64,000 nucleotides of DNA from Aquincola tertiaricarbonis (lineage in GTDB: Bacteria > Pseudomonadota > Gammaproteobacteria > Burkholderiales > Burkholderiaceae_C): the NCBI RefSeq assembly GCF_023573145.1, contig NZ_CP097635.1, positions 868,001 through 932,000 on the forward strand, written 5' to 3'. Both the position numbers and the translations under genes were made by a program. Shown here one piece after another: positions 17,654-26,751 of the stretch; position 1 is the stretch's first letter, and each line of letters opens with the position of its first letter. The notes beneath the pieces were generated by a model. It worked only from the letters and a program-made list of their open reading frames with translations, did not search any database and was not told the DNA's origin.

Positions 17654-18727
17654 ATGTCCACCGCCGCTCTGCCCGCCGGGCTGGCCGCGCCGGCACCGAT
17701 GAGCGTCTTCGAGCGCTACCTGACCGTCTGGGTCTTCCTGTGCATCGTCGTGGGCATCGCCCTCGGCCAACTGCTGCCCGGGCCGGTCCAGGCCATCGGC
17801 AAGATGGAGATCGCCAAGGTCAACCTGCCGGTGGGTCTGCTGATCTGGGTGATGATCATCCCGATGCTGCTGAAGGTCGACTTCGGCGCCTTGAGCCAGG
17901 TGAAGCAGCACTGGCGCGGCATCGGCGTGACGCTGTTCGTCAACTGGGCCGTCAAGCCCTTCTCGATGGCGCTGCTGGGCTGGATCTTCATCCGCCACGT
18001 GTTCGCACCCTACCTGCCGGCGGGCCAGGCCGACAGCTACATCGCCGGACTGATCCTGCTGGCCGCGGCGCCGTGCACGGCGATGGTCTTCGTGTGGAGC
18101 CGGCTCACGGGCGGCCACCCACTCTTCACGCTCAGCCAGGTGGCGCTGAACGACACCATCATGGTGTTCGCCTTCGCGCCCATCGTCGCGCTGCTGCTCG
18201 GCCTGTCGTCGATCACCGTGCCCTGGGACACGCTGATCACGTCGGTCGTCCTGTACATCGTCATCCCGGTGTTGATCGCGCAGCTGTGGCGCAAGGCGCT
18301 GCTGGCCAAGGGGCAGGCGGCGTTTGACGCAACGCTCGCGAAGATCGGGCCGTGGTCCATCACCGCCCTGCTCGCCACGCTGGTGCTGCTGTTCGGCTTA
18401 CAGGGCGAGGCGATCCTGATGCAGCCTCTGGTGATCGCCATGCTCGCGGTGCCGATCCTGATCCAGGTGCTGTTCAACTCAGGCCTGGCCTACTGGCTGA
18501 ACCGCCGGCTCGGCGAATCACACAGCGTGGCCTGCCCCTCGGCCCTGATCGGCGCCAGCAACTTCTTCGAGCTGGCGGTGGCCGCGGCGATCAGCCTGTT
18601 CGGCTTCGAGTCGGGTGCCGCGCTCTCCACGGTGGTGGGCGTGCTGATCGAGGTGCCGGTGATGCTGCTGGTGGTGCGCGTCGTGAACCGGAGCAAGGGT
18701 TGGTACGAGGCCGGCGCGCGGGGTTGA
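17654..18727 (+). CDS. arsB: Arsenite efflux transporter Acr3
   Basis: 357-residue inner-membrane exporter of the Acr3 branch of the BART superfamily, about 10 helices. The conserved essential cysteine lies in LAAAPCTAMVFVWSRLTGG. The family signatures VGLLIWVMIIPMLLKVDF and CPSALIGASNFFELAVAAAI are present. It follows arsC by 3 bp. Length is normal and no damage is seen. With ArsC it gives a complete arsenate-to-arsenite export route even though the ArsJ-GAPDH branch is broken. Confidence 0.95.
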   Translation: MSTAALPAGLAAPAPMSVFERYLTVWVFLCIVVGIALGQLLPGPVQAIGKMEIAKVNLPVGLLIWVMIIPMLLKVDFGALSQVKQHWRGIGVTLFVNWAVKPFSMALLGWIFIRHVFAPYLPAGQADSYIAGLILLAAAPCTAMVFVWSRLTGGHPLFTLSQVALNDTIMVFAFAPIVALLLGLSSITVPWDTLITSVVLYIVIPVLIAQLWRKALLAKGQAAFDATLAKIGPWSITALLATLVLLFGLQGEAILMQPLVIAMLAVPILIQVLFNSGLAYWLNRRLGESHSVACPSALIGASNFFELAVAAAISLFGFESGAALSTVVGVLIEVPVMLLVVRVVNRSKGWYEAGARG

Positions 18728-18836
18728 ACCCGCCCGCAGGATGGATAGACCGCACCGATGAGGTTATCGCCTGGCGCAGGATCGAAGTCAACGTGCCGCA
18801 GGCGCGCCAGCGCACAGTGGTCACAAAGGACGCGTC

Positions 18837-19671
18837 ATGCAGACCAAGGTTCTAGGGTCGTGCTGCAGCAAGTGCCGCAGCACGATCGGCATCATCGAAC
18901 GCACGGCCCACGATGCGGCGGTCGAGGCCGAGTTCTTCGGCTACAAGAAGACCTTCACCGGGGCAGCGCGCATGCACCGCGGCTACTTGGAGCGCGCGGA
19001 CGGCGGCACGCTCTTCCTCGACGAGGTCGGCGAACTGCCGGCCCGCATGCAGGCCAAGCTCCTGCGCGCGCCACAGGAGCGCAGCTTCTTCCGCCTGGGC
19101 TCGGAGAAGGTGACCCGCAGCGACTTCCGCATCATCGCGGCGACGAACCGCGATCTGCACGCCGACATGGCGGCCGGCACCTTCCGCGAAGACCTGTTCT
19201 ACCGGCTCGCCGTCATCCGAATCGGTCTGCCGCCGCTGCGCGAACGGCCGGAAGACATCCGCTGGCTGACCGAGCGCATGCTGCAGCGGATCGCTATCGA
19301 GCAGGGCCGGCCCGCGGCGCGTGTCGGAAGCGTTCATGCGCGACGTGATGGCCCGGACTTGGAAAGACAACGCCCGAGAGCTGAGATTCTTCCTGGAAAG
19401 AGCGGTGGTGCTCAGCGAAGCGGGCATCCTGGACGTGCCCGATGCCCCGGTTACGCAGCGCGGCACTGCGCCTGCCGATGGCACGTCGGGCGCGTTCGCG
19501 CCACTGCACGCGATGGTCGAGGAGGCAGGACGTCGGCACACCCACAGCGCGCTGGAGCGCACAGGGGGCAGCGTCATCAAGACCTCGGGGGTGCTCGGCA
19601 TCAGCAGCAAGACCCTGCGGGAGAAGATGAAGGTCGAGAGCGGGCCCGGCTCCGGGGAGCGTCACGCCTAG
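18837..19671 (+). pseudogene. Chimeric relic: thioredoxin-like N-terminus joined to sigma54 activator, frameshifted
   Basis: The first 30 codons (QTKVLGSCCSKCRSTIGIIE) look like the small thioredoxin-fold redox protein often found after acr3. The frame then passes into a sigma54-activator AAA+ domain lacking Walker A, with a degraded GAFTGA loop (KKTFTGAA), the Walker B ADGGTLFLDEVGELP and FREDLFYRLAVIRIGLPPL. Near 19310-19321 homology jumps to another frame (MARTWKDNARELRFFLERAV), continuing to a Fis-like helix-turn-helix (ALERTGGSVIKTSGVLGIS) and a stop at 19671. Both source genes are therefore incomplete, and no working activator can be made. Confidence 0.8.
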
Positions 19672-20251
19672 CGGATCTCTCGGCCAACGTCGCGACCGCG
19701 CCGGCACGGTCGTCGACGAACGCGCCTACCTTCTTGTTCGGATGCTCGCCCACCGCAGGTCGGCCGGTTCCGACCCTTGCCGCGGCAGCGGCGCCCCTCG
19801 ACGCCTGCCCGGTCAGGCTCACAGTGCGCACCGCGCACATGCTTGCGCCTGCCCTGGGCCGCGACGTGCGCCCCCGCTTGGTCGATGCGCTTCAGGATGT
19901 CGCAATCGGCCGCCGCATGCGGTGACGACCACGCGTCCCTGAGGCTGCGCAGTTGCTCCTCGAGGGCACGCGGTTCCCGGTCGCGCTCGGCCGCGCAGCT
20001 CGATGTGGGCATCGAGCAGGCCGTTCACTTCGCCCCAGTCCGCCAGCGAATCGTCCTTGAACCGCAGCACCCGCATTGGCAGCGTGAGCACCCTCCTGGG
20101 AGCCGGTCCCGCGAGATCCGGCAAAGCAGATGGGACGTCGTCCCACCTGAATCGGCAACATGTCGCGCCACGCGGGCACTTGACTTCCACGGGAATGTCC
20201 GCGATGGGGCTCGGCAAGCAGCGTTTCGTCCGAGTCCGCTAAACTCCGCTT
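19672..20251. other. Non-coding decayed stretch between ars and czc modules
   Basis: 580 bp without an intact gene. It holds the merR relic described at 19836-20090. A 15-bp palindrome TGGGACGTCGTCCCA lies near 20127, and a TTGACT hexamer near 20180 could be a relic of a MerR-type promoter. Nothing recognisable was found at 19672-19835. Confidence 0.6.
19836..20090 (-). pseudogene. Degenerate CadR/PbrR-type merR relic
   Basis: Minus-strand pieces in two frames match the intact regulator at 12192. One reads MRVLRFKDDSLADWGEVNGL (intact: VRVLLRFKDQPLAACGEVNSL). The other reads LRSLRDAWSSPHAAADCDIL and ends RKHVRGAH. The DNA-binding N-terminus is missing, the key cysteine in ACGEVN is Trp, and at least one frameshift separates the pieces. 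It points to an older copy of the cadR module that has decayed. Confidence 0.75.
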
Positions 20252-20611
20252 GTGCGTCGCTTGGTGCTCCTCTTTCTGCTGGCTGTTCTGCCGCTCCAGT
20301 TTGCCTGGGGCGCGGCAGCGACCTACTGCGGCCACGAGAAGGCTCCGAGTTCAGGGCACTTCGGGCACCACAGCCATCAACACCAGGCGAGTGCCGAGTC
20401 CGATTCAGGTTCCGCGGCCAAGAAGGCCTCGGTGCTCGCAGATGATCTGGACTGTGCGTTTTGCCACCTTGGTTGCGTGCAACCCTGTGCCAGTCAGACC
20501 GCTTCGGTTGCTGCGATCCAGTCCTCCGTCCTGGCTCTGACCACGCTTCTTCTTCTGGATTCCGGTCGCCCCGGCCGGATCGAACGTCCCAAATGGTTCC
20601 TCGCCGCCTGA
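20252..20611 (+). CDS. czcI: CzcI-like small exported protein
   Basis: 119 residues with a signal peptide (RRLVLLFLLAVLPLQFAWGA) and a mature part rich in His and Cys: ATYCGHEKAP, FGHHSHQHQ, and DDLDCAFCHLGCVQPCASQ. This matches CzcI proteins, which lie at the head of czcCBA operons in Cupriavidus and relatives and are thought to modulate metal induction. Start GTG 20252 gives the family N-terminus. It is 99 bp upstream of czcC on the same strand. A second, frameshifted copy precedes the other RND system (39448). Confidence 0.82.
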   Translation: MRRLVLLFLLAVLPLQFAWGAAATYCGHEKAPSSGHFGHHSHQHQASAESDSGSAAKKASVLADDLDCAFCHLGCVQPCASQTASVAAIQSSVLALTTLLLLDSGRPGRIERPKWFLAA

Positions 20612-20710
20612 TTCGGCGAGGGACTGTCACATCCATTGAGGTTGCCCCCTAGCGACTGACGCCTCGCCGAATTCTTCCGCTTTGTTGTTCATTGCAACCT
20701 GGAGAATTCG

Positions 20711-22027
20711 ATGCGAACGAAGTCGCTGGCCCTTGCCGGTGCCCTGCTCTGCTTGTCCAACATCGGGCAGGCGCAAGTCCCGGCGCAACAGCCTGGCGTC
20801 CTCGCCCCCGAAGCCGCACCGACTCAGGCGCAGCAGCGTCTGAGCCTCACGGAAGCGCTTGCGCTGGCCGAGGCGGCAAGCCCGACCCTGCGCTTGAAGA
20901 TGGCCGAACTGTCGGCGGCCGAAGGGCAGCGGGCCGACGCGGGCGCGTGGCTCTACAACAACCCGCAGTTGTCCGTCGACCAGACGCGACGATCGGTGCC
21001 CTCGACCACCGGGTCGGAACGCCGCAGTGAGTGGGGTGCGGGTCTGTCCCAGACCTTCGAGGTGGGCGGCCAGCCGTCTTACCGTCGCGAGGCCACCAGT
21101 GCTGCGCTGGCCGCCCTGCGGCTGGAGATCGCCGAAGTCCGTCGCCGCGTTCGTGCAGACGTGGCCGAGCGACACACGCGCGTGCTCGCGCTGCAGCAGC
21201 GGGCCGACACGGAGACGCAGGCACTGAAGCTCTTCGATGACACGGCCGCCGCGGTGCAGCGAAGACGGCAGGCGGGTGAGGACACGCGGCTCGACGCCAA
21301 CGTCGCTCGCGTCGAGGCCGAGCGCGCGCGCAATCAGCTGGCCCAGATTCAAGAGCAACTGCTCGAGGCACGCGCCGAGTTGGCCAGGCAATTGCAACTG
21401 CCGCCCGAGAGCCTGCCGAAGGCGACAGGTGAACTCTCGGCGCAGCGACCCGGCTACTCCCTCAACGCCCTGCTTGCGAGTGCCGACAACCAGCCTCGCG
21501 CCGGCGCGCTGGCCGCGCGCGAGACCAGTGCCGCCGCAAGGCTGAAGCTCGAACGGGCCAGCACCTACCCGGACGTCACCGTGGGGCTGAACGTCGGTCG
21601 CGAGGGGCCCGGGGCGGCGCGCGAACGATTGACGACCTTGACCCTGTCCGTGCCCTTGCCGCTGTTCAAGCGCAATTCCACAGGCATCGGCGCAGCCCAG
21701 ACCGAGCTCACGCAGGTACAGATCGAGCGGCAGACGGCGCAGCGCGATGCCCGAGCAAGCGTCAGTTCGCTGTGGACGCGGCTGGCCAGCCTCGAGGATC
21801 GGATTCGCCGGCTGCAGGAGTCCGTGCTCCCTGCCCTGGCGGACAACCAGCAACTCTCCGTCAAGTCGCAACAAGCGGGACAGATCGGCCTGCTCGAACT
21901 GATCGTCGTCAGCCGGCAATCCCTGGATGCCAGGCGCGACCTGATCGACGCGCTCGCCGACTACCAGAGCACCCGCATTGCCCTCGAACTCGCAGCCGGC
22001 TGGCCGCAAGAAGGAACCCAACCATGA
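20711..22027 (+). CDS. czcC: CzcC-type outer-membrane efflux protein
   Basis: 438-residue TolC-family channel that should connect the RND pump to the outer membrane. The signal peptide is LALAGALLCLSNIGQAQ. Two outer-membrane-factor repeats follow, each beginning with the LSLTEALALAEAASPTLR-type helix and showing heptad coiled coils (RNQLAQIQEQLLEARAELAR). GGAGAATTCG precedes ATG 20711. It overlaps the czcB start by 4 nt (ATGA). Family length is normal. Confidence 0.92.
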   Translation: MRTKSLALAGALLCLSNIGQAQVPAQQPGVLAPEAAPTQAQQRLSLTEALALAEAASPTLRLKMAELSAAEGQRADAGAWLYNNPQLSVDQTRRSVPSTTGSERRSEWGAGLSQTFEVGGQPSYRREATSAALAALRLEIAEVRRRVRADVAERHTRVLALQQRADTETQALKLFDDTAAAVQRRRQAGEDTRLDANVARVEAERARNQLAQIQEQLLEARAELARQLQLPPESLPKATGELSAQRPGYSLNALLASADNQPRAGALAARETSAAARLKLERASTYPDVTVGLNVGREGPGAARERLTTLTLSVPLPLFKRNSTGIGAAQTELTQVQIERQTAQRDARASVSSLWTRLASLEDRIRRLQESVLPALADNQQLSVKSQQAGQIGLLELIVVSRQSLDARRDLIDALADYQSTRIALELAAGWPQEGTQP

Positions 22028-23226
22028 AGAACTCGAAACCGCACGGCTCGTCCACGTCGCTGGTGCTGACGACGCTGGCCCTCGCTCTGGCAGTCGCCCT
22101 GTCCGCCTGTGGCGGCGGCGAGAAGTCCGCCGAGGCCAAGTCCGCCGAGAAGGCCGCTTCCGCTCCCGAGGGAGGGCACAAGGAGGAAGGCGGCCTGAAG
22201 CTTTCGGCCGAAGACGCGCAGCGTGCCGGCATCAAGCTCGAGAAGCTCGCTGAGCAGGGCTTCGCCGACACGGTGACCGTCACCGCGACGATCCGTCCGA
22301 ACCAGGACCGCGTGGCCCGCGTGGCTCCGCGCGTCGAAGGGCGCATCGTGCAAGTCACGGCGAAGCTGGGTGACACCGTAAAGGCCGGTCAGGTGCTGGC
22401 TGTCCTCGACAGCGTGGCCCTTGGCGAAGCACAGTCCGCCCTCGAGCGGGCGCGATCGGCACAGCGCGTCGCGCAGGCCGACTACGCCCGCGCGGAGTCG
22501 CTGGCCAAGGACGAGATCATCCCGCAGCGCGAACTCCTGCGCGCGAAGTCATCGCTGGAGACGGCAAACGCCGACCTCCACGCCGCAGAAGACAAGTTGC
22601 GTCTGTTGGGAGGTACAGCGTCGCACACCGAACGCGCCGCATCGACGTTCGCCCTCACCGCTCCGCTGGGCGGAACGGTGGTCCAGAAGAAGGCCACGAT
22701 TGGCGAACTGGGTTCACCGGCGGAGCCGCTGTTCTCCGTGGCCGATCTCTCGACGGTCTGGATCGAGGCCGATCTCACCGAGGACAAGCTCGCGCGCGTG
22801 AAGGTCGGCGCCGCGGCAATGGTCACCGTCAATGCCTACCCGAACGAGCGCTTCTCCGGTCGCGTGACCTACGTCGCCAGCATGCTCGACAAGGACAGCC
22901 GCACGACTCCCGCTCGCATCGAGGTCTCCAACAAAGACGGCCGGCTCAAGCCGGAGATGTTCGCAAGCGCCACGATCGAGACCGGTGCGGCGCGTGCGCC
23001 GGCGCTGTCGGTGCCCAGCGCGGCGATTCTGCTGCTGCAAGGGCAGCCCACGGTGTTCGTGGCAGAAGGCGGCGGCTTCGAGCCGCGGGCCATCGAACCC
23101 GGGGACAAGGTCGGCGGACGCACGGTGATAAGGGCTGGAGTCAAGGCCGGTGAGCAGGTGGTTGCCGAAGGGGCGTATGCCCTGAAGGCGCGGCTGCTGA
23201 AGTCGCAAATCGGCGAAGGCCACTGA
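22024..23226 (+). CDS. czcB: CzcB-type membrane-fusion lipoprotein
   Basis: 400-residue periplasmic adaptor linking the RND pump to CzcC. A lipoprotein signal ends LALAVALSAC (Cys29), so it is probably anchored in the inner membrane by lipid. A Lys/Ala/Glu-rich linker leads to the barrel, lipoyl and hairpin domains (RVAPRVEGRIVQVTAKLGDT and ERARSAQRVAQADYARAESL) and a C-terminal beta-barrel. It begins at ATG 22024 inside the czcC stop. It lacks the extra His-rich N-terminal domain of some CzcB proteins. Confidence 0.92.
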   Translation: MKNSKPHGSSTSLVLTTLALALAVALSACGGGEKSAEAKSAEKAASAPEGGHKEEGGLKLSAEDAQRAGIKLEKLAEQGFADTVTVTATIRPNQDRVARVAPRVEGRIVQVTAKLGDTVKAGQVLAVLDSVALGEAQSALERARSAQRVAQADYARAESLAKDEIIPQRELLRAKSSLETANADLHAAEDKLRLLGGTASHTERAASTFALTAPLGGTVVQKKATIGELGSPAEPLFSVADLSTVWIEADLTEDKLARVKVGAAAMVTVNAYPNERFSGRVTYVASMLDKDSRTTPARIEVSNKDGRLKPEMFASATIETGAARAPALSVPSAAILLLQGQPTVFVAEGGGFEPRAIEPGDKVGGRTVIRAGVKAGEQVVAEGAYALKARLLKSQIGEGH

Positions 23227-23241
23227 GAAAGATTACCCATC

Positions 23242-26200
23242 ATGCTCAACGCCATTGTCGATGCCTCGCTTCGATACAAAGTCCTGGTCATCGTCGCCTT
23301 CCTGATCGTCATCGGTCTCGGGGTGCAGGCGTTTCGCCAGGTCCCGGTCGATGCCTTCCCGGACGTCACGCCCATCCAGGTCAACGTCTACACCGAGTCA
23401 CCCGGCCTTGCAGCCGAAGACGTCGAGAAACTGCTCACGGCCCCGATCGAGGGCGCCCTCGCCGGCCTGCCCGGCGTTCAGGAGGTGCGGTCCGTTTCCC
23501 TGTTCGGCCTGTCCTATGTCGGCGTCTACTTCGATGACGACGTCGACATCTATTTCGCGCGCCGCCTGGTCGGCGAGAAGCTGCAGGACGTGAAGGGCCG
23601 ACTGCCCCAGGGGTACGGCGAACCGGTTCTCGGCCCGAACAGCTCCGGGCTGGGCCAGGTCTTCTGGTACACGGTCGAGTCGGCGGACAAGAACCTGTCC
23701 AGCATGGACCTGCGGACGCTGCACGACTGGACCGTCAGGCTGATCCTGCGCACGGCGCCCGGTGTGGACGACATCATCACCTGGGGTGGCGACGAGAAGC
23801 AGTTCCAGGTGCAGATCGACCCGAACGCACTCGTCAAGTACAAGCTGTCGTTCAAGCAGGTGATGGAAGCGCTGACGGCCAACAACAAGCAGGTCGGCGG
23901 GCAGTCCATCAATCTGGGCCGCGAGCAGTACCTGGTGCGCGGTCTGGGTCTGGTGAGCAATGTGACGGACATCGGCGGCATCGTGGTCGCCGAACGCGGC
24001 GGTGCGCCGATCCGCGTGCGCGACGTGGCCAAGGTCGTCGAGGCGCCGGCACCGCGCTTCGGTGCCGTCACCCGCGACGGCAAGGAAGCCGTGCTGGGCA
24101 TGGCGCTGTCGCGCGTCAACGAAAACGCCAAGACCGTGGTCGACGCCGTCAAGGCCAAGCTCGCCATCGCGCAGGCAGCGCTGCCCAAGGGCGTGACGCT
24201 GAAACCGATCTACGACCGCACCGAGATTGTCGAGAAGGCGCTGAAGACCGCAGAGAGCTCCCTGGTCGAGGGCGCGATCCTGGTGGCGGTGATCCTGTTC
24301 CTCTTCCTGGGGGAGTTCCGGTCCGCGATCGTCGTGATCGTCACACTGCCCCTGTCGATGCTGATCGCCTTCATCCTGATGCAGCGGTTCGGGCTGTCGG
24401 CCAACCTCATGTCGCTCGCCGGGCTGGCGATCGGCACCGGGATGATGGTGGACGGCGCCGTCGTCATGGTCGAGAACGCGTTCCGGCTGCTCTCGCATGC
24501 GCGCGGGTCCGGCAAGCCGATCAACAAGACGCACGTGATGCTGGAAGCCGCGCGCGAGGTGGTCAACCCGATCGCGTTTGCGATCCTGATCATCATCGTC
24601 GTGTTCCTGCCGCTCTTCTCCCTGACCGGGCTCGAGGGCAAGCTGTTCAAGCCGATGGCCCTGACCATCACGTTCGCCATGGCCGGCTCGCTGGTCCTGT
24701 CGCTGACGCTCGTTCCGGTGCTGGCTGCACTGATCCTCAAGCCCAAGGAAGAGAAGGACACCTTTCTCGTTCGCTGGGCCAAGAAGGCTTACGTTCCGCT
24801 GCTGGACTGGGCGCTGGAGCGCAAGAAGCGCGTGATCGGCACGGCACTCGTGCTGCTCGTGGGCACGCTGGCCCTGTTCCCGTTGCTCGGCAAGGAGTTC
24901 ATGCCGCAGTTGCAGGAGGGCGCCATCATGTTCCGCGTCACCGGCATCCCGTCGACCTCGCTGGACGAATCGCTGCAGGTGTCACAGGCGGTCGATACCA
25001 CCCTGCGCACGAAGTACCCGCAGGTTCGCTCCGTGCTCGCCACGATCGGCCGCGCCGAGAAGGGCGAGACCGCGGACGTGAACTACATGGAAGTGCTGGT
25101 GGACATGAAGCCGCAGGCCGAATGGCCGGAGAAGGCGTCCTACTCGGCGCTGGCATCGCAGATGCAGGAGGACCTGGAGAAGGTCGTCCCGACTTCCGTC
25201 TTCGGTGCCACGCAGCCGATCCAGATGCGGGTGGAAGAACTCATCTCGGGTGTGCGCGCGACGCTGGCACTGAAGTTGTACGGCGAGGATCTGGAGACCC
25301 TGGACCGCCTGACGGCGCAAGCCAAGAGCGTGCTGGAGAAGGTACCAGGCGTCACCGATCTGTCGGCCGAGGCCAACAAGGGCAAGCCCCAGCTCGTCAT
25401 CAAGGTCAACCGCGAAGCTGCCTCGCGCTACGGCATCAACGCCGACGAGATCCTGGAGGTCGTTCAGGCCGGCATCGGCGGCAGCGCCGTGTCGACGCTG
25501 ATCGATGGCACCAAGCGCTTCGACATCGCCGTACGCCTGGCCGACGGCTTCCGGACCGATCCGGAGGCGATCGGCTCCATCCCGATCCGCACCGCCGAAG
25601 GAGCGCTCGTGCCCTTCTCGCAGGTGGCCACGCTGGAGCTCGACGAAGGGTATTCGTTCGTGCGTCGCGAGGCCCTGCAGCGCTATGCCGTGCTGCAGAT
25701 GGACGTCAAAGGCCGCGATGTCGACAGCTTCGTGAAGGAGGCTGACGCAAAGCTCAAGGAAGCGGTGCAGATGCCGGCCGGCTACTGGGTCGAGTGGGGC
25801 GGCGCCTTCGAGAACCAGCAACGCGCGCTGGCCCGTCTGGCCCTGATCGTGCCGCTGACGATCGGACTGATCTTCCTCTTGCTGTACACCGCGTTCAATT
25901 CGCTGCGGCACGCGACGATCATCATCGCCAACGTGCCCTTCGCGATCATCGGCGGAATCATCGGCTTGTTCGTCACGGGACAGTACGTCTCGGTCCCGTC
26001 GGCGATCGGCTTCATCGCGGTCTTTGGGGTCGCGATGCTCAACGGCATCGTGCTGGTCTCGTTCCTCAACGATCAGCGACGACACGGGCTGTCGGTGAGA
26101 GAGGCGGTCCGGCAAGGGGCTGCGCTGCGGCTGCGGCCCGTGCTGATGACGGCGTCGGTGGCCATCCTCGGCTTGATCCCCATGCTGCTGTCCACCGGTG

Positions 26201-26373
26201 TCGGCGCCGAGACCCAGCGGCCATTGGCGACCGTCGTTGTCGGCGGGCTGATCACCTCGACGGCGCTGACGCTGCTGCTGCTTCCGTTGATCTACGAATG
26301 GGCTGAACTGCGCGCCGAGCGCCGCAGGCAGCCCCTATCGGTTCCCGCCATCGAAGAAGGAGCGACACCATGA
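23242..26373 (+). CDS. czcA: Heavy-metal RND efflux pump (CzcA family), system 1
   Basis: 1043-residue proton-driven pump with twelve membrane helices and two large periplasmic loops. It starts with the family sequence RYKVLVIVAFLIVIGLG and FPDVTPIQVNVYTESPGLA. The helix-4 proton-relay segment reads GTGMMVDGAVVMVENA. The Asp and Glu equivalent to D408 and E415 of Cupriavidus CzcA are kept, but the position of D402 is Gly, so the metal spectrum may differ from Zn/Co/Cd. It lies 15 bp after czcB and overlaps the PII-like gene by 4 nt. Confidence 0.93.
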   Translation: MLNAIVDASLRYKVLVIVAFLIVIGLGVQAFRQVPVDAFPDVTPIQVNVYTESPGLAAEDVEKLLTAPIEGALAGLPGVQEVRSVSLFGLSYVGVYFDDDVDIYFARRLVGEKLQDVKGRLPQGYGEPVLGPNSSGLGQVFWYTVESADKNLSSMDLRTLHDWTVRLILRTAPGVDDIITWGGDEKQFQVQIDPNALVKYKLSFKQVMEALTANNKQVGGQSINLGREQYLVRGLGLVSNVTDIGGIVVAERGGAPIRVRDVAKVVEAPAPRFGAVTRDGKEAVLGMALSRVNENAKTVVDAVKAKLAIAQAALPKGVTLKPIYDRTEIVEKALKTAESSLVEGAILVAVILFLFLGEFRSAIVVIVTLPLSMLIAFILMQRFGLSANLMSLAGLAIGTGMMVDGAVVMVENAFRLLSHARGSGKPINKTHVMLEAAREVVNPIAFAILIIIVVFLPLFSLTGLEGKLFKPMALTITFAMAGSLVLSLTLVPVLAALILKPKEEKDTFLVRWAKKAYVPLLDWALERKKRVIGTALVLLVGTLALFPLLGKEFMPQLQEGAIMFRVTGIPSTSLDESLQVSQAVDTTLRTKYPQVRSVLATIGRAEKGETADVNYMEVLVDMKPQAEWPEKASYSALASQMQEDLEKVVPTSVFGATQPIQMRVEELISGVRATLALKLYGEDLETLDRLTAQAKSVLEKVPGVTDLSAEANKGKPQLVIKVNREAASRYGINADEILEVVQAGIGGSAVSTLIDGTKRFDIAVRLADGFRTDPEAIGSIPIRTAEGALVPFSQVATLELDEGYSFVRREALQRYAVLQMDVKGRDVDSFVKEADAKLKEAVQMPAGYWVEWGGAFENQQRALARLALIVPLTIGLIFLLLYTAFNSLRHATIIIANVPFAIIGGIIGLFVTGQYVSVPSAIGFIAVFGVAMLNGIVLVSFLNDQRRHGLSVREAVRQGAALRLRPVLMTASVAILGLIPMLLSTGVGAETQRPLATVVVGGLITSTALTLLLLPLIYEWAELRAERRRQPLSVPAIEEGATP

Positions 26374-26705
26374 AGGAAATCAAGGCCTACGTCCACGCCA
26401 GCCGCATCGCCGACGTCATTGCCGGGCTGAAGGGCTCGACGGTCTGGGGCAATCCAGATCACGACGAGCACAACCTGGCGGTCTACGTCGTCAAGGGGTC
26501 GCTCGTGCCCCTGGACGATGCCGAGCGCCACTACTCGCTGGAACTCGGCGAAGAGATCATCAACGAGTACAAGGTCGAACTGCATTGCCACGACGAAGAT
26601 GTCCCCGCGCTGGTGGACGTCATCCGGCGCACGGCCAGGACCGGGTCGGCCGTGGCCGGCTGGATCTACGTGATGGACATAGCCTCGGCCGAGCCGATCC
26701 GATGA
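26370..26705 (+). CDS. PII-like protein of the metal-efflux-linked group (PII-NG)
   Basis: 111-residue trimeric-type signalling protein. It starts MKEIKAYVHASRIADVIAGL like GlnB and ends with a B-loop-like ARTGSAVAGWIYVMDI. The T-loop region (WGNPDHDEHNLAVYVVKG) is His/Asp-rich and lacks the Tyr uridylylation site of GlnB. Such proteins form a separate PII branch (PII-NG) found beside czcA-type genes. The 4-nt overlap with czcA shows translational coupling. A role in sensing or tuning the pump is inferred; direct metal binding by the His/Asp T-loop is only a suggestion. Confidence 0.85.
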   Translation: MKEIKAYVHASRIADVIAGLKGSTVWGNPDHDEHNLAVYVVKGSLVPLDDAERHYSLELGEEIINEYKVELHCHDEDVPALVDVIRRTARTGSAVAGWIYVMDIASAEPIR

Positions 26706-26751
26706 CGCGGCAGCAGGCCTGCCCGGTTCGGTGGCGAGGGAGAGTCGGGCG

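Noticed and set aside
20627..22021. 464-codon minus-strand open frame
   Set aside because: Antisense of czcC.
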